64,000 nt of DNA, from the NCBI RefSeq assembly GCF_037055355.1, contig NZ_CP146350.1, positions 1,178,001-1,242,000 on the forward strand. Direction: 5' to 3'. Within the stretch, counting starts at the first letter, position 1, and the number at the start of each line of letters is the position of its first letter. This DNA is from Streptomyces sp. DG1A-41. Its GTDB lineage: Bacteria; Actinomycetota; Actinomycetes; Streptomycetales; Streptomycetaceae. The notes under the pieces are model-generated. The model worked only from the letters and a program-made list of their open reading frames with translations. It was not told the DNA's origin and ran no database searches. Below, in pieces: positions 1 through 7,875 of this stretch. Made by a program: the position numbers and the translations under genes.

Positions 1-63
1 GTGGCCCCTTTTGGGCTTGTCTCGGCGATCCCCCTAGCGGACGAGAGTGCACGGTTTCCGTCT

Positions 64-85
64 GCCCGGACTCCGGACTCCGGGC
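64..85 (-). terminator. Hairpin just after the Phd-type antitoxin stop codon
   Basis: GCCCGGA (64-70) and TCCGGGC (79-85) form a perfect 7-bp stem with an 8-nt loop. On the minus strand it touches the TAG stop codon (85-87) of the antitoxin gene. Its position suggests a factor-independent terminator without a clear U-tract, as is common in Streptomyces. If so, no toxin gene would be co-transcribed downstream. Confidence 0.45.
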
Positions 86-372
86 TACGTCGGGTCGGCC
101 CCCCGGTGCTCCGCCGCGATCCCGAAGCGCTGCCGCTCGCGAGCAGCGGACGCGACCTCGCGGACCGTGGAGACCGCGCTGATCACCTGTTCCTCCGCGG
201 ATTCCGCGAGCTCCTTGAGCTCTTCGAGTCGCCGCAGGTCATCGGCTGAGACAAGGGCGACGAGGGGCTTGCCGTGCCGGGTGACGACGACGCGTTCACC
301 GCCGTACACCACGCGGTTGATCAGGTCGGCGAGTTCAGCCCTGGCTTGCGTCACCGGAATCTCGTAGGCCAT
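85..372 (-). CDS. Phd/YefM-family antitoxin, apparently orphan
   Basis: A 95-residue protein with the Phd/YefM N-terminal DNA-binding pattern: [17 protein letters not shown] at residues 5-21, followed by [15 protein letters not shown]. In this family the N-terminal half dimerises and binds the operator, and the C-terminal half neutralises a RelE- or Doc-type toxin. Here the C-terminal half (about residues 50-95) is helical and charged. A partner toxin gene normally follows directly, but the stop is followed by a hairpin and only 84 bases remain in the window, with no toxin start visible. It diverges from the clpP paralogue with 90 bp between the starts. A toxin beyond the window edge cannot be excluded. 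Confidence 0.8.
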   Translation of the reverse strand: MAYEIPVTQARAELADLINRVVYGGERVVVTRHGKPLVALVSADDLRRLEELKELAESAEEQVISAVSTVREVASAARERQRFGIAAEHRGADPT

Positions 373-389
373 GCAGCCATCATAACGTC

Positions 390-415
390 ACGTACGTCCT
401 GTACATTTTTTACAG
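390..415. promoter_or_regulatory. Dyad elements between antitoxin and clpP genes
   Basis: The palindrome ACGTACGT (390-397) is followed by CTGTA-N7-TACAG (399-415), which includes TGTACA. They lie in the 90-bp divergent promoter region. Phd-type antitoxins autoregulate through short palindromes, so these are plausible operators for the neighbouring antitoxin and might also affect the clpP paralogue. This is inference from position and symmetry only. Confidence 0.4.
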
Positions 416-462
416 AGACAGCTGTCGCCGGAGACGGCTCTGCCCACGAGGAGGGGTTCGCC

Positions 463-1098
463 ATGACCCGACCGTCCGCCCGTTACGTGCTGCCCGAGTT
501 CACCGAACGCACCTCGTCCGGGCAACGGACGATGGATCCGTACTCGAAGCTGCTGGAGGGGCGGATCGTCTTCCTCGGGGCGCCGGTGGACGAGACCTCG
601 GCGAACGACGTGATGGCCCAGTTCATGTACCTCGAACACCAGGCCCCCGACCGCGACATCTCGCTCTACATCAACCCCCCCGGCGGCACCTTCCACGCCT
701 TGACGGCCATCTACGACACGATGCGGTACATCGCCTGTGACGTGGAGACGGTCTGCCTGGGCCAGGCCGGCGCGGCCGCCTCGGTGCTGCTGGCTGCGGG
801 CACGCCCGGCAAGCGATCCGTGCTGCCGGACGCCCGTCTGGTGATCCATCAGCCGGCGCTCCCCGAGCCGGTCCACGGGCAGGCCAGCGATCTGGCGATC
901 CAGGCCGACGAGTTGACCCGCATCCGGACCCGGATGGAGGAGATGCTCGCGCGACACACGGGCCGCACCCGGGAGCAGGTCAGCGCGGACATCGAACGCG
1001 AGAAGGTCCTCACCGCCCAGGAGGCGGTGGAGTACGGGCTGGTGGACCGGATCGTCCCCCACCGCAAGGCCACCCTGGCCCCGCCGACCGGAGAGTGA
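463..1098 (+). CDS. clpP: ClpP-family protein lacking the catalytic serine (ClpP/ClpR-like)
   Basis: A 211-residue protein collinear with ClpP, the barrel peptidase that degrades substrates unfolded by ClpX or ClpC. The ATG at 463 has a GAGGAGG Shine-Dalgarno and gives the usual length. A gapless alignment from memory to E. coli ClpP (shared DTM, GQA, LLxAGxxGKR, IHQP and EAVEYGLVD blocks) puts Ala104 where the nucleophile Ser97 should be: the text reads [11 protein letters not shown] instead of GQAASMGAFLL. The catalytic His is kept (IHQP, His129), and the Asp position is Glu180 (DIEREKVL). The subunit is therefore probably inactive or atypical, perhaps structural within a mixed ClpP ring as ClpR is in cyanobacteria and plastids. 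Ser107, three residues on, is an unlikely substitute nucleophile. The next gene starts 7 bp after the stop. Confidence 0.88.
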   Translation: MTRPSARYVLPEFTERTSSGQRTMDPYSKLLEGRIVFLGAPVDETSANDVMAQFMYLEHQAPDRDISLYINPPGGTFHALTAIYDTMRYIACDVETVCLGQAGAAASVLLAAGTPGKRSVLPDARLVIHQPALPEPVHGQASDLAIQADELTRIRTRMEEMLARHTGRTREQVSADIEREKVLTAQEAVEYGLVDRIVPHRKATLAPPTGE

Positions 1099-1105
1099 GC
1101 CGCCG

Positions 1106-1414
1106 GTGCTCCCGCCCGAACTGCCGCCGCTGCCCGCGCTGACCCGCGCCGAGGCGGAGTTGATCGACCGTTATCTCGACGTCGTCGACCTGCTCGGCCG
1201 GATCAACCCGGCACTGCCCGGCGACACCTACCGCGGACTGCGCGCCGCCCAGGCCCTGGTGGGCAAGGCGACCGCGCTGCGTGACGCGCTGACCCTGATG
1301 CACCAGCGGGGTGAGACGGAACTGCACGCCGGCACCCTCGCCCGGGCACTTCGGGTGCTGGACGGCGAGCGGCGCACGGCCCGCCTCACCCTCCCCCCGG
1401 AATCCGTCAGTTGA
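1106..1414 (+). CDS. Small helical protein downstream of clpP, unknown function
   Basis: A 102-residue protein starting at GTG 1106, 7 bp after the clpP-like stop, so probably co-transcribed. It is predicted all-helical, with a proline-rich N-terminus (LPPELPPLPALTRAEAELI) and Arg/Leu-rich helices. It has no signal peptide, membrane segment or cysteine. I do not recognise a family. Its tight linkage suggests a role with, or regulation alongside, the atypical ClpP, for example as an adaptor, but that is inference. Confidence 0.6.
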   Translation: MLPPELPPLPALTRAEAELIDRYLDVVDLLGRINPALPGDTYRGLRAAQALVGKATALRDALTLMHQRGETELHAGTLARALRVLDGERRTARLTLPPESVS

Positions 1415-1794
1415 CACGGATCCGTCGGCCCGGACGCCCGCCCCGTCGACGGAGCGTTTGGGCCTGAGTCGAAACGGACCAAACGACGTACCCCTGTTCG
1501 GAGTAGACGGGAGTCCTTTTTTCGGGCCGTCACAGTTGCGCAACGCGGGTAGCCGGAGAGCGGAATGGGACATTCCATCCCTGGTCCGGCGGCCCGCGGA
1601 CCTGTGGACGGTGGCTCGAACACAGACGTGTCCACCCGAACGGGTGAGTGGTGAGTAACAACACAAACCCCCGGTTCCGTTGGGATTTCCGGACATCCAT
1701 GAGCCAAGATCCCTGACTGACGACAAGCCCCCGCCACAGCGGCGGGGCGGTCCGGGCGGACGCCGAGTCCTGCCGCCGCCTGGATGACCGGTCG
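1415..1794. other. Intergenic stretch without a convincing gene
   Basis: About 380 bases between the small helical gene and the c-di-AMP riboswitch. Open frames exist on both strands, but their codon bias and overlaps look like shadows. The promoter for the riboswitch-controlled hydrolase gene must lie here; no clear -35/-10 pair could be assigned. Confidence 0.5.
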
Positions 1795-1965
1795 ACAGAA
1801 GTGGATCGGCAGGAGTGGAGGACCCAAGCACGACGGGTCGCCGGGACGGTCACGCCATGACCGGGCCCGAGCAGCCCTTGGGGTGAAGCCGCGTCAGCGG
1901 CCGGGCAACTTCGCCAGCCCGAATCCGACAGGTCATCCTTCACAGGCGGCTGACGAAGGGTTGCG
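1795..1965 (+). ncRNA. ydaO/yuaA-type c-di-AMP riboswitch
   Basis: The leader of the NlpC/P60 gene carries the sequence landmarks of Streptomyces ydaO riboswitches in order: GGAGGACCCAAGC, GGGGTGAAGCCGC near 1879, GGGCAACTTC, then GCCCGAATCCGACAGG near 1920 and CACAGGCGGCTGACGAAGG just before the ATG at 1967. The class binds cyclic di-AMP and in Streptomyces commonly controls cell-wall hydrolase genes, including rpf and NlpC/P60 genes; ligand binding usually turns expression off. The 5' boundary is approximate. The element ends within a few bases of the start codon, so translational or combined control is possible. Confidence 0.85.
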
Positions 1966-1966
1966 C

Positions 1967-2440
1967 ATGACTGCGCTCAATCGTGTCCCGTCACTCATGG
2001 TCCGGGCCGGTACGGCTTCGGCGCTCACCATCGCCGCGGTGGGCGGCTCGATCGTGGCCCCCGGCTTCTCCTCGGAGGCCTCGGCAGCCACCCATGGGAC
2101 GAAGGCACTCCAGATCGCGGCCTCGAAGAAGGGTGCGCCCTACCGGTACGGGGCCACCGGTCCGCACCGGTTCGACTGCTCCGGGCTCACGCTCTACTCG
2201 TTCAAGAAGGCGGGCAAGAAGCTCCCCCGCACGGCCGCCCAGCAGTACAACAAGACGCGCCACATCTCCGCCAAGAACCGCAAGGCGGGAGACCTGGTGT
2301 TCTTCCACTCGGGCAGCAACGTGTACCACGTGGGCATCTACGCGGGTAAGAACAAGCTCTGGCACGCCCCGAAGAGCGGGGACGTGGTGCGGTTGCAGAA
2401 GATCTGGACCAAGAGCGTCTGGTACGGGCGCGTGAAGTGA
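1967..2440 (+). CDS. Secreted NlpC/P60 peptidoglycan endopeptidase
   Basis: A 157-residue protein: Sec-type signal region (residues 1-40, cleavage probably near EASA-AT), then an NlpC/P60 domain without extra wall-binding modules. The catalytic elements are visible: Cys71 in RFDCSGLTLYSF, His121 in VYHVGIYAG and a third polar residue, His133, in LWHAP. Such enzymes cut the stem peptide, usually at D-Glu to the diamino acid, outside the membrane. ATG 1967 is chosen because it follows the riboswitch and begins a clean signal peptide; a longer upstream reading would translate the riboswitch. Expression should respond to c-di-AMP, linking wall hydrolysis to growth, germination or osmotic state. 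Confidence 0.9.
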   Translation: MTALNRVPSLMVRAGTASALTIAAVGGSIVAPGFSSEASAATHGTKALQIAASKKGAPYRYGATGPHRFDCSGLTLYSFKKAGKKLPRTAAQQYNKTRHISAKNRKAGDLVFFHSGSNVYHVGIYAGKNKLWHAPKSGDVVRLQKIWTKSVWYGRVK

Positions 2441-2522
2441 TCCGCCCGGTGTGCGGCGGCGTCCCTGACGCGCCGCCGCACACCGGAGCGTGACACGGTC
2501 TGAAGTGGTTACCCGTCACCCC

Positions 2523-3167
2523 ATGGCCGAGCACCGTCCCTGCACCGCACGCGGCGAGACCCCGCTGCAACGCGCCGACCGGAACTTCGTCGAGCTGCTC
2601 CAGGAGCTCCGGGTCACCCAGACGGGCGTACAGATCCTGTTCGCGTTCCTGCTGTCGCTCGCGTTCACCTCGCGCTTCACCTCCCTCGACACGGTCCAGC
2701 GCGTCACCTACGTCATCACTCTGCTGTTGGCGGTCCTGGCCGCATCGCTGTTCACCGCGCCGGCAGCGCTGCACCGCTCGCTCTTCCAGCAGGGCGCCAA
2801 GCCGCGCATCGTGCAGGTATCCTCACGACTGGCCACCACCGGTCTGATCGTGCTGGTGTTCGCCTTCAGCGGTTCCGTGCTGCTGGTGGTGGATGTGACG
2901 ACCAGTCGGACCGGCGGTATCGCCGCGGGCGCGGCGACGTTCCTCGTCTGCGTCGGCCTGTGGGGGCTGCTCCCCCGGCTGGTGCGGCGGGCGGGGCTGC
3001 GCGACGAGACACACGGCAGCCCCGAGCGACCGGGAGCCACCGTCGAGGAGTCGGCGCCCCACGGCACCGTCCGGATCCCCGCGCCGCCGCTGCGCGGCCC
3101 CATCAGGCAGCCCTCAGCGGTTCGAGAAGGAGCAGCGCACCGAGAAGCGTCAGCGCGGCGCCGGTGA
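2523..3167 (+). CDS. DUF6328-like membrane protein
   Basis: A protein of about 214 residues from ATG 2523; GTG codons at 2490 and 2508 are alternative starts. Residues 20-160 hold four hydrophobic helices, beginning GVQILFAFLLSLAFTSRF and ending GAATFLVCVGLWGLLP. A polar tail of about 50 residues follows. The pattern RADRNFVELLQELRVTQTGVQ before the first helix matches the DUF6328 family of actinobacterial membrane proteins, whose function is unknown. Its last 65 bp overlap the convergent LysE gene, so the very C-terminus is read on both strands. Confidence 0.7.
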   Translation: MAEHRPCTARGETPLQRADRNFVELLQELRVTQTGVQILFAFLLSLAFTSRFTSLDTVQRVTYVITLLLAVLAASLFTAPAALHRSLFQQGAKPRIVQVSSRLATTGLIVLVFAFSGSVLLVVDVTTSRTGGIAAGAATFLVCVGLWGLLPRLVRRAGLRDETHGSPERPGATVEESAPHGTVRIPAPPLRGPIRQPSAVREGAAHREASARRR

Positions 3168-3741
3168 CCCCCTCGACGGCCCGCGCGGCACGCGGCTCCC
3201 GCAGCCACCGGCCGAGCCGGTCCACCAGCAGCGCCACGGCCGGGAACCACAGCAGGGCGAGGACCACCACGATCAGCGCCAGCAGCAGCGTGCGGGGCAG
3301 CGCGGGACTGCCCGCGGGCACGAACTGCGGCAGCAGGCTGAGGAAGGTGATGGGCGCTTTCGGGTTCAGGGCGTTCGTGACGAAGCCCTGCCGCAAGGGC
3401 CGCGCGGCGGACCAGGTGGTGCCGGTGTTCCCGGCAACTTCGGCGGCCGCGGGGCGGGGCCGGCGCAGCGACCACAGCGTCCGCACGCCCAGGTAGAGGA
3501 CATAGCCGCCGCCCAGCAGCTGGAGCGCGCGGAACAGCGCGGGTACGGCGGCCAGGACCGCGGCGACCCCCGCCACGGCCAGCGCGGTGTGCAGGAGGAG
3601 CCCGCCCGCGATGCCGAGCGCGCAGGCGACGCCGGCCCGGCGGGAGACCAGGGCGTTGCGCACGACGACGGTGAAGTCGGCGCCCGGCATGGCGACCATG
3701 CCCGCCGCCACCCCGGTGAAGGCGATCAGTTGTGCGTCCAT
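3103..3741 (-). CDS. LysE/RhtB-family amino acid exporter
   Basis: A 212-residue inner-membrane protein with about six hydrophobic segments and the family's N-terminal GxxxxPGPDF-like signature (GMVAMPGADFTVVVRNAL) and the RQGFVTNALNPKAPITFL block. These proteins export amino acids or derivatives. The ATG at 3741 (MDAQLIAF) is preferred over an upstream in-frame start because the family begins a few residues before the first helix. It diverges from a LysR gene with a 92-bp gap, the classic LysE/LysG arrangement in which the regulator senses the exported solute. Confidence 0.88.
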   Translation of the reverse strand: MDAQLIAFTGVAAGMVAMPGADFTVVVRNALVSRRAGVACALGIAGGLLLHTALAVAGVAAVLAAVPALFRALQLLGGGYVLYLGVRTLWSLRRPRPAAAEVAGNTGTTWSAARPLRQGFVTNALNPKAPITFLSLLPQFVPAGSPALPRTLLLALIVVVLALLWFPAVALLVDRLGRWLREPRAARAVEGVTGAALTLLGALLLLEPLRAA

Positions 3742-3833
3742 GCGCCCACCCTGCCGGGCCAGAGCCTTCACCAGGTATGTCGAATATCCTGGGCAGGCCT
3801 TAAGCATCGCTTTGGTCTGTGGAGGTCAGCGGC

Positions 3834-4760
3834 ATGTACGACCCGACCCGGCTCGCGGCGCTGGTCGCCGTCGCGGAGGCCGGGTCCATCACCCGGGCCG
3901 CCGAGCGCCTCGGCTACACGCCGCCCGCGCTCTCCCAGCAACTGGCCAAGCTGGAGCGGGAGGCGGGCTCGGCGCTGCTGGTACGGCATCACCGCGGGGC
4001 GCGGCTGACGGGCGCGGGCGAACTGCTGGTGGCGCGGGCCCGGCGCGTGCTCGACGAGTTGGAGCGGGCCCGCCACGAACTGGCCGGGCTGGCCGGTCTG
4101 TCGGGCGGCGTCCTGAGGCTCGGGACGTTCCAGACGGCGGGCATCCATCTGCTGCCGCCGGTGCTCAGCGCGTTCCGCCGGGCTCACCCCAACGTGGAGC
4201 TGTCCGTCGCCGACTACGAACCGCCGACCGGTGTCATGGCCGTGGCCGCCGGGGACATCGACCTGGCCCTGACCCACACGTACGAGCCCGCCGATGCCTG
4301 GGCGCTCCCCGCATCCGTCCGCATGGAGCCGGTCCTGGTCGAGGAACTGGTACTGGTGACCGCCCCGGGGCATGCCCTCGCCGACGGCACGTCCAGGCTC
4401 GCCTTGACGGAACTGGCGGGTCAGCCGCTGATCAGCATGGCGCCGGAGCATCCGCCCCGGCAGGGTGTGGAGACGGCGCTGGCCAGGGCCGGGGCCAACC
4501 TGTCGGTCCTGGTGGCGACGCCCGGGTATGCGCTGGTGTGCGCGCTGGTCAGCGCGGGTCTCGGGGTGGGCGTCGTACCGGAGATGGTGGCGCGGACGTC
4601 ACTCACGCCGGTCGGGGTGCGCCCGCTCGGGGCGGGCGAGCTGCGCCGTACGATCTCGGTCGCCTACCGGGGCGACGAGGCGGCGCCGGCCGTGGAGGCC
4701 TTCCGGGCCCTGCTGCGCGGGGCGTTCGGCCGCGAGCGGCACACGTCAGAGACGCGGTGA
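3834..4760 (+). CDS. LysR-family transcriptional regulator
   Basis: A 308-residue protein with an N-terminal winged HTH (residues 1-60: TRLAALVAVAEAGSITRAAERLGYTP... SQQLAKLE) and a periplasmic-binding-like effector domain (residues 85-295). ATG 3834 has a GGAGG Shine-Dalgarno at 3821. It diverges from the LysE-type exporter, so the likely role is effector-dependent control of that exporter and of itself. Confidence 0.9.
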   Translation: MYDPTRLAALVAVAEAGSITRAAERLGYTPPALSQQLAKLEREAGSALLVRHHRGARLTGAGELLVARARRVLDELERARHELAGLAGLSGGVLRLGTFQTAGIHLLPPVLSAFRRAHPNVELSVADYEPPTGVMAVAAGDIDLALTHTYEPADAWALPASVRMEPVLVEELVLVTAPGHALADGTSRLALTELAGQPLISMAPEHPPRQGVETALARAGANLSVLVATPGYALVCALVSAGLGVGVVPEMVARTSLTPVGVRPLGAGELRRTISVAYRGDEAAPAVEAFRALLRGAFGRERHTSETR

Positions 4761-4762
4761 GA

Positions 4763-5221
4763 TCACGGTTCCTGCTGCCCCGCCGCGGGCACGGGCTGGG
4801 CCGGGACGGTCCACGGGAGTTCGATCGAGATGGTCTTGCCGCCCTCTCGGGTGGGGCGGATCCTGAGCCTGCCGCCGCATTCCGCGATCAGCCAGCGGAT
4901 GATGACGAGGCCGCGGCCGTTGTCCTGCTGGACGGCGGCGGGCAGGCGTCTGGGGAGTCGTGGGTGGCTGTCCGTGACACCGATGCGCAGGTGTTCGTCG
5001 CGGTCGAGTGCGACGTCCACCGTGAACGTGGGTGACTGCCCGAAGGTGTGCTGGACGGCGTTGGTGGCGAGTTCGGAGATGATGAGCCGGATGGAGTCGG
5101 ACACTTCCGTGTCCTCCGGCAGGCCCCACTCCGCCAGCGTGCCCACCACGTAGGCGCGCGCCGCGGAGACCGAGGCGGGATCGCTCGGCAGAGTGACGGA
5201 TGCTTCCAAATGGTCTGCCAT
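4763..5221 (-). CDS. HATPase_c anti-sigma/ATP-binding regulatory protein (RsbW-like)
   Basis: A 152-residue GHKL ATP-binding domain protein. The N box is IRLIISELATNAVQH (about residues 44-58) and the G box NGRGLVIIRWLI. There is no kinase receiver, membrane or sensor region. Such proteins in Streptomyces act as anti-sigma or anti-anti-sigma kinases or as partners of XRE-DUF5753 regulators. It lies next to and diverges from an XRE-DUF5753 gene followed by DUF397, the standard three-gene developmental regulatory trio. The stop is 2 bp from the convergent LysR stop. Confidence 0.88.
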   Translation of the reverse strand: MADHLEASVTLPSDPASVSAARAYVVGTLAEWGLPEDTEVSDSIRLIISELATNAVQHTFGQSPTFTVDVALDRDEHLRIGVTDSHPRLPRRLPAAVQQDNGRGLVIIRWLIAECGGRLRIRPTREGGKTISIELPWTVPAQPVPAAGQQEP

Positions 5222-5347
5222 GGCGACGTCGTCCCTTTCCCACGGGACCGCAGTCCGACACGGAGCGGAAGGTTCGAGTACGGTCCCGGACTGGTGCTTC
5301 GTCGCCAGAGTGCCACCAGAACACCCCGGAAGGGCGGCGATCCACCA

Positions 5348-5363
5348 AGATATGCATATATCT
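5348..5363. promoter_or_regulatory. AT-rich palindrome in the HATPase/XRE divergent region
   Basis: AGATAT-GCAT-ATATCT, with the inner perfect palindrome ATATGCATAT (5350-5359), stands out as a very AT-rich block in about 72% GC DNA. It lies 72 bp before the XRE start and about 130 bp from the divergent HATPase start. It is a good candidate operator for the XRE regulator, or an extended -10 region. Confidence 0.45.
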
Positions 5364-5434
5364 GTCGCTCAAAGCGGTGAACTCTACGACGCGAGACCGT
5401 ATTCGGGCGGCTCGGAAGGAGTAAGGAGTAGCCC

Positions 5435-6295
5435 ATGCAGCACGGTCCCGCGGTGCGCCGCCGGAAACTGGGCGCCGAACTTCGCGCGCTGCGCACCTCG
5501 GCGGGGCTCACCAGCGGTCAGGCGGCCCGGCTGGTGGGCTGGCACCAGTCGAAGGTCAGCCGTATCGAGACGGGCACGAGCGGGGTGAAACCGGCCGATG
5601 TGCGGTTACTTCTCGACGCGTACGCGGTGGCGGACACGCAACTGCGCGAGTTGCTCATGGTGTTGGCGGGGTCCGAGGACAGTGGCGGACGGCACCACTG
5701 GTGGCACGCCTACCGCGGGGTGCTGCCGCCGACCTACCGGGACTTCATCAGCCTGGAATCCCAGGCCGGCGCGATGCGCACGCTGGAGACGACCGTCGTC
5801 CCGGGACTGCTCCAGACGCCCGAGTACGCCCGTGCGGTGACGAAGGCCGCGGTGGAGGGCCTGTCGGAGGACCGGCTCGACACGCTGGTCGAGGTGCGTC
5901 TGGCCCGGCAGGACGTGCTGCGCGCGGATCCGCCGCTGGAACTGAGCGCCGTCCTGGACGAGGCGGTGCTGCGGCGGGAGGTGGGCGGGCCCGGGGTCAT
6001 GGCCCGGCAGCTGGACCGGCTGGTCGAGGCGGCGCGGCTGCCCCAAGTACGGCTCCAGGTGCTGCCCTTCGCCGCCGGGGCGCACATCGGCGTCACCGGC
6101 CCTTTCGTAATCTTTTCATTTTTGCGCACTTCTGATCTGGATGTAGTTGTTCTCGACCACTTGACGAGTAGCCTCTACCTCGAACGGAAAGAAGACCTCC
6201 AGGCCTACTCGGAGGCCTTCAACGCCCTTCAGGTCCACGCCCTTTCGCCCGAGGACTCGTTGGATTTCATCGCCGGGACAGCCGCCGGCGCGTAA
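5435..6295 (+). CDS. XRE-family regulator with DUF5753 domain (WhiJ/Scr1-like)
   Basis: A 286-residue protein: XRE helix-turn-helix at residues 12-66 (LRTSAGLTSGQAARLVGW, KVSRIETG), then DUF5753 at about 90-275 (VPGLLQTPEYARAV, VRLARQ, LQVLPF). In Streptomyces these proteins pair with small DUF397 proteins and RsbW-like ATPases to control development and antibiotic production; a DUF397 gene follows 9 bp downstream. Codons around 6105-6180 are markedly AT-richer than the rest (for example ATC TTT TCA TTT TTG), a local base-composition oddity inside the DUF5753 domain. The frame is intact. Confidence 0.9.
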   Translation: MQHGPAVRRRKLGAELRALRTSAGLTSGQAARLVGWHQSKVSRIETGTSGVKPADVRLLLDAYAVADTQLRELLMVLAGSEDSGGRHHWWHAYRGVLPPTYRDFISLESQAGAMRTLETTVVPGLLQTPEYARAVTKAAVEGLSEDRLDTLVEVRLARQDVLRADPPLELSAVLDEAVLRREVGGPGVMARQLDRLVEAARLPQVRLQVLPFAAGAHIGVTGPFVIFSFLRTSDLDVVVLDHLTSSLYLERKEDLQAYSEAFNALQVHALSPEDSLDFIAGTAAGA

Positions 6296-6304
6296 GGAGG
6301 CACC

Positions 6305-6535
6305 ATGCGTGCACTGCCTCGTCACGTCCCCTCAAGCATCGAACTGCACGGTGTGCGGTGGTTGCGCAGCAGCTACAGCACCGGCGCGAACAACTGCGTC
6401 GAGACCGCGTGTCCGGACGCCTGGCCCTGGGCCGGGCTGCTCGCCGTGCGCGACTCCAAGGACCCGGCCGGCCCCGCGCTGCTCTTCTCGCCGAGGAGCT
6501 GGGCGGAGTTCACGGCCGCGGCCGACCGCATCTAG
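6305..6535 (+). CDS. DUF397 protein
   Basis: A 76-residue protein with the DUF397 core: WLRSSYSTGANNCVETA, VAVRDSKDP-type sequence (here LAVRDSKDPAGPAL) and a terminal FSPRSWAEFTAAAD. In Streptomyces these small proteins are modifiers of XRE-DUF5753 regulators and often behave as the other half of a toxin-antitoxin-like pair. GGAGG precedes the start, 9 bp after the XRE gene, so the two are an operon. Confidence 0.9.
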   Translation: MRALPRHVPSSIELHGVRWLRSSYSTGANNCVETACPDAWPWAGLLAVRDSKDPAGPALLFSPRSWAEFTAAADRI

Positions 6536-6597
6536 GCCGGATTCCGACCCTTCCGATCAGTTGGTCGTCGAGCGACGCACGGCCGTGTCACGCCGAC

Positions 6598-7725
6598 TCA
6601 TGGCCGCGTCTCGCCGATCAGTCGTACAGCGCGTTCGATCTGTTCCCCGGTCAGGTCCGCGCGGGCGGTCAGCCTGAGCCGTGAGATGCCGTCGGGTACG
6701 GAAGGAGGACGGAAGCAGCCCACGGCCAGGCCCGCCGCGCGGCACTCGGCCGCCCAGCGCACGGCGTCCTCGGGGGAGGGCGCCCGCACCGAGACCACCG
6801 CGGCGTCCGGACGTACCGCTTCCAGGCCCGCGGCGGTCAGGCGTGCGTACAACTCGCCCGCCACCGCACGGGCCCGCGCCGCGCGCTCCGGCTCGCGGCG
6901 CAGCAACCGCAGGGCCGACAGGGCCGCCCCCGCCGCCGCGGGGGCGAGACCCGTGTCGAAGATGAACGTCCGCGCCGCGTTGACCAGGTGGTCGATCACC
7001 AGGGCGGGGCCGAGGACGGCTCCGCCCTGGCTGCCGAGCGACTTGGACAGCGTGACCGTCACGACCACGTCGTCGGCACCCGCGAGTCCCGCCGCGTGCG
7101 GAGCGCCGCGGCCGCCGTCACCGAGGACGCCCAGGCCGTGGGCGTCGTCGACCACCAGACCGGCGCCGTGCTCCCGGCACACCTGGGCGAGCGCGGCGAG
7201 CGGGGCCGCGTCGCCGTCGACCGAGAAGACCGTGTCGGACACGGTGATCGCCGTGCCCTCGTGTGTGTGCAGCGCCTTGCGCACGGCCTCCGGCTCGGCG
7301 TGCGCCACCACCTGTGTGGTGCCGCGGGCCAGCCGGCAGCCGTCGATGAGTGAGGCGTGGTTGCCCGCGTCGGAGACGATGAGGGAGCCGTGCGGGGCCA
7401 GCGCGGTGACCGCAGCGAGGTTGGCCGCGTAGCCGGAGGAGAAGACCAGGGCCGCCTCGGAACCGCAGAAATCGGCCAGTTCCTGTTCCAGTTCGGCGTG
7501 CAGTTCGGTGCTGCCGGTGACGAGCCGGGAGCCGGTCGAGCCGCCGCCCCAGAGCCGCGCGGCACGGGCCGCCCCGTCGGTGACCTCGGGATGGTGGGCC
7601 AGCCCCAGGTAGTCGTTGCTCGCCAGGTCGAGGAGCGGTGAAACGGCCGGACGGGGGCGCAGAGTCCGTACGAGTCCGGCACGGCGGCGCAGCCGCGCCT
7701 GCTCGTCGATCCAGCCGAACGCCAT
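6598..7725 (-). CDS. bioF: 8-amino-7-oxononanoate synthase BioF
   Basis: A 375-residue PLP enzyme that condenses pimeloyl-ACP (or pimeloyl-CoA) with L-alanine to make 8-amino-7-oxononanoate, the first step of biotin ring assembly. Visible motifs are [25 protein letters not shown], the PLP-ring His in [21 protein letters not shown] and the Schiff-base Lys228 in [11 protein letters not shown]. Length matches the family. It diverges from bioB with a 150-bp shared promoter region, so one regulator may control both arms. Confidence 0.95.
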   Translation of the reverse strand: MAFGWIDEQARLRRRAGLVRTLRPRPAVSPLLDLASNDYLGLAHHPEVTDGAARAARLWGGGSTGSRLVTGSTELHAELEQELADFCGSEAALVFSSGYAANLAAVTALAPHGSLIVSDAGNHASLIDGCRLARGTTQVVAHAEPEAVRKALHTHEGTAITVSDTVFSVDGDAAPLAALAQVCREHGAGLVVDDAHGLGVLGDGGRGAPHAAGLAGADDVVVTVTLSKSLGSQGGAVLGPALVIDHLVNAARTFIFDTGLAPAAAGAALSALRLLRREPERAARARAVAGELYARLTAAGLEAVRPDAAVVSVRAPSPEDAVRWAAECRAAGLAVGCFRPPSVPDGISRLRLTARADLTGEQIERAVRLIGETRP

Positions 7726-7789
7726 GGGTGGTCCTCCGGGGGATTTGTAGGCAGTGCACAGACACTAGCGGGACCTCCAGCAGGTCAGT

Positions 7790-7807
7790 GTGTGGCAATA
7801 CCCACAC
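7790..7807. promoter_or_regulatory. Inverted repeat between bioF and bioB, candidate biotin operator
   Basis: GTGTGG-CAATAC-CCACAC, 6-bp perfect arms with a 6-bp spacer, near the middle of the 150-bp bioF/bioB divergent region. No BirA-type DNA-binding gene or BioQ-type TGAAC half-site was found. It is a candidate binding site for an unidentified biotin regulator; the identification rests on symmetry and position. Confidence 0.4.
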
Positions 7808-7875
7808 CTCGAAGCGACTCTGTTGTACGAACTCTCCTTGGCCGCGGGCGGCTCCGTAGGACAGGATCGGCTCCC

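Noticed and set aside
7726..7875. BioQ- or BirA-type operator in the bioF/bioB region
   Set aside because: No TGAAC-N-GTTCA-like or long AT-rich BirA half-sites were found, so only a generic dyad is reported.
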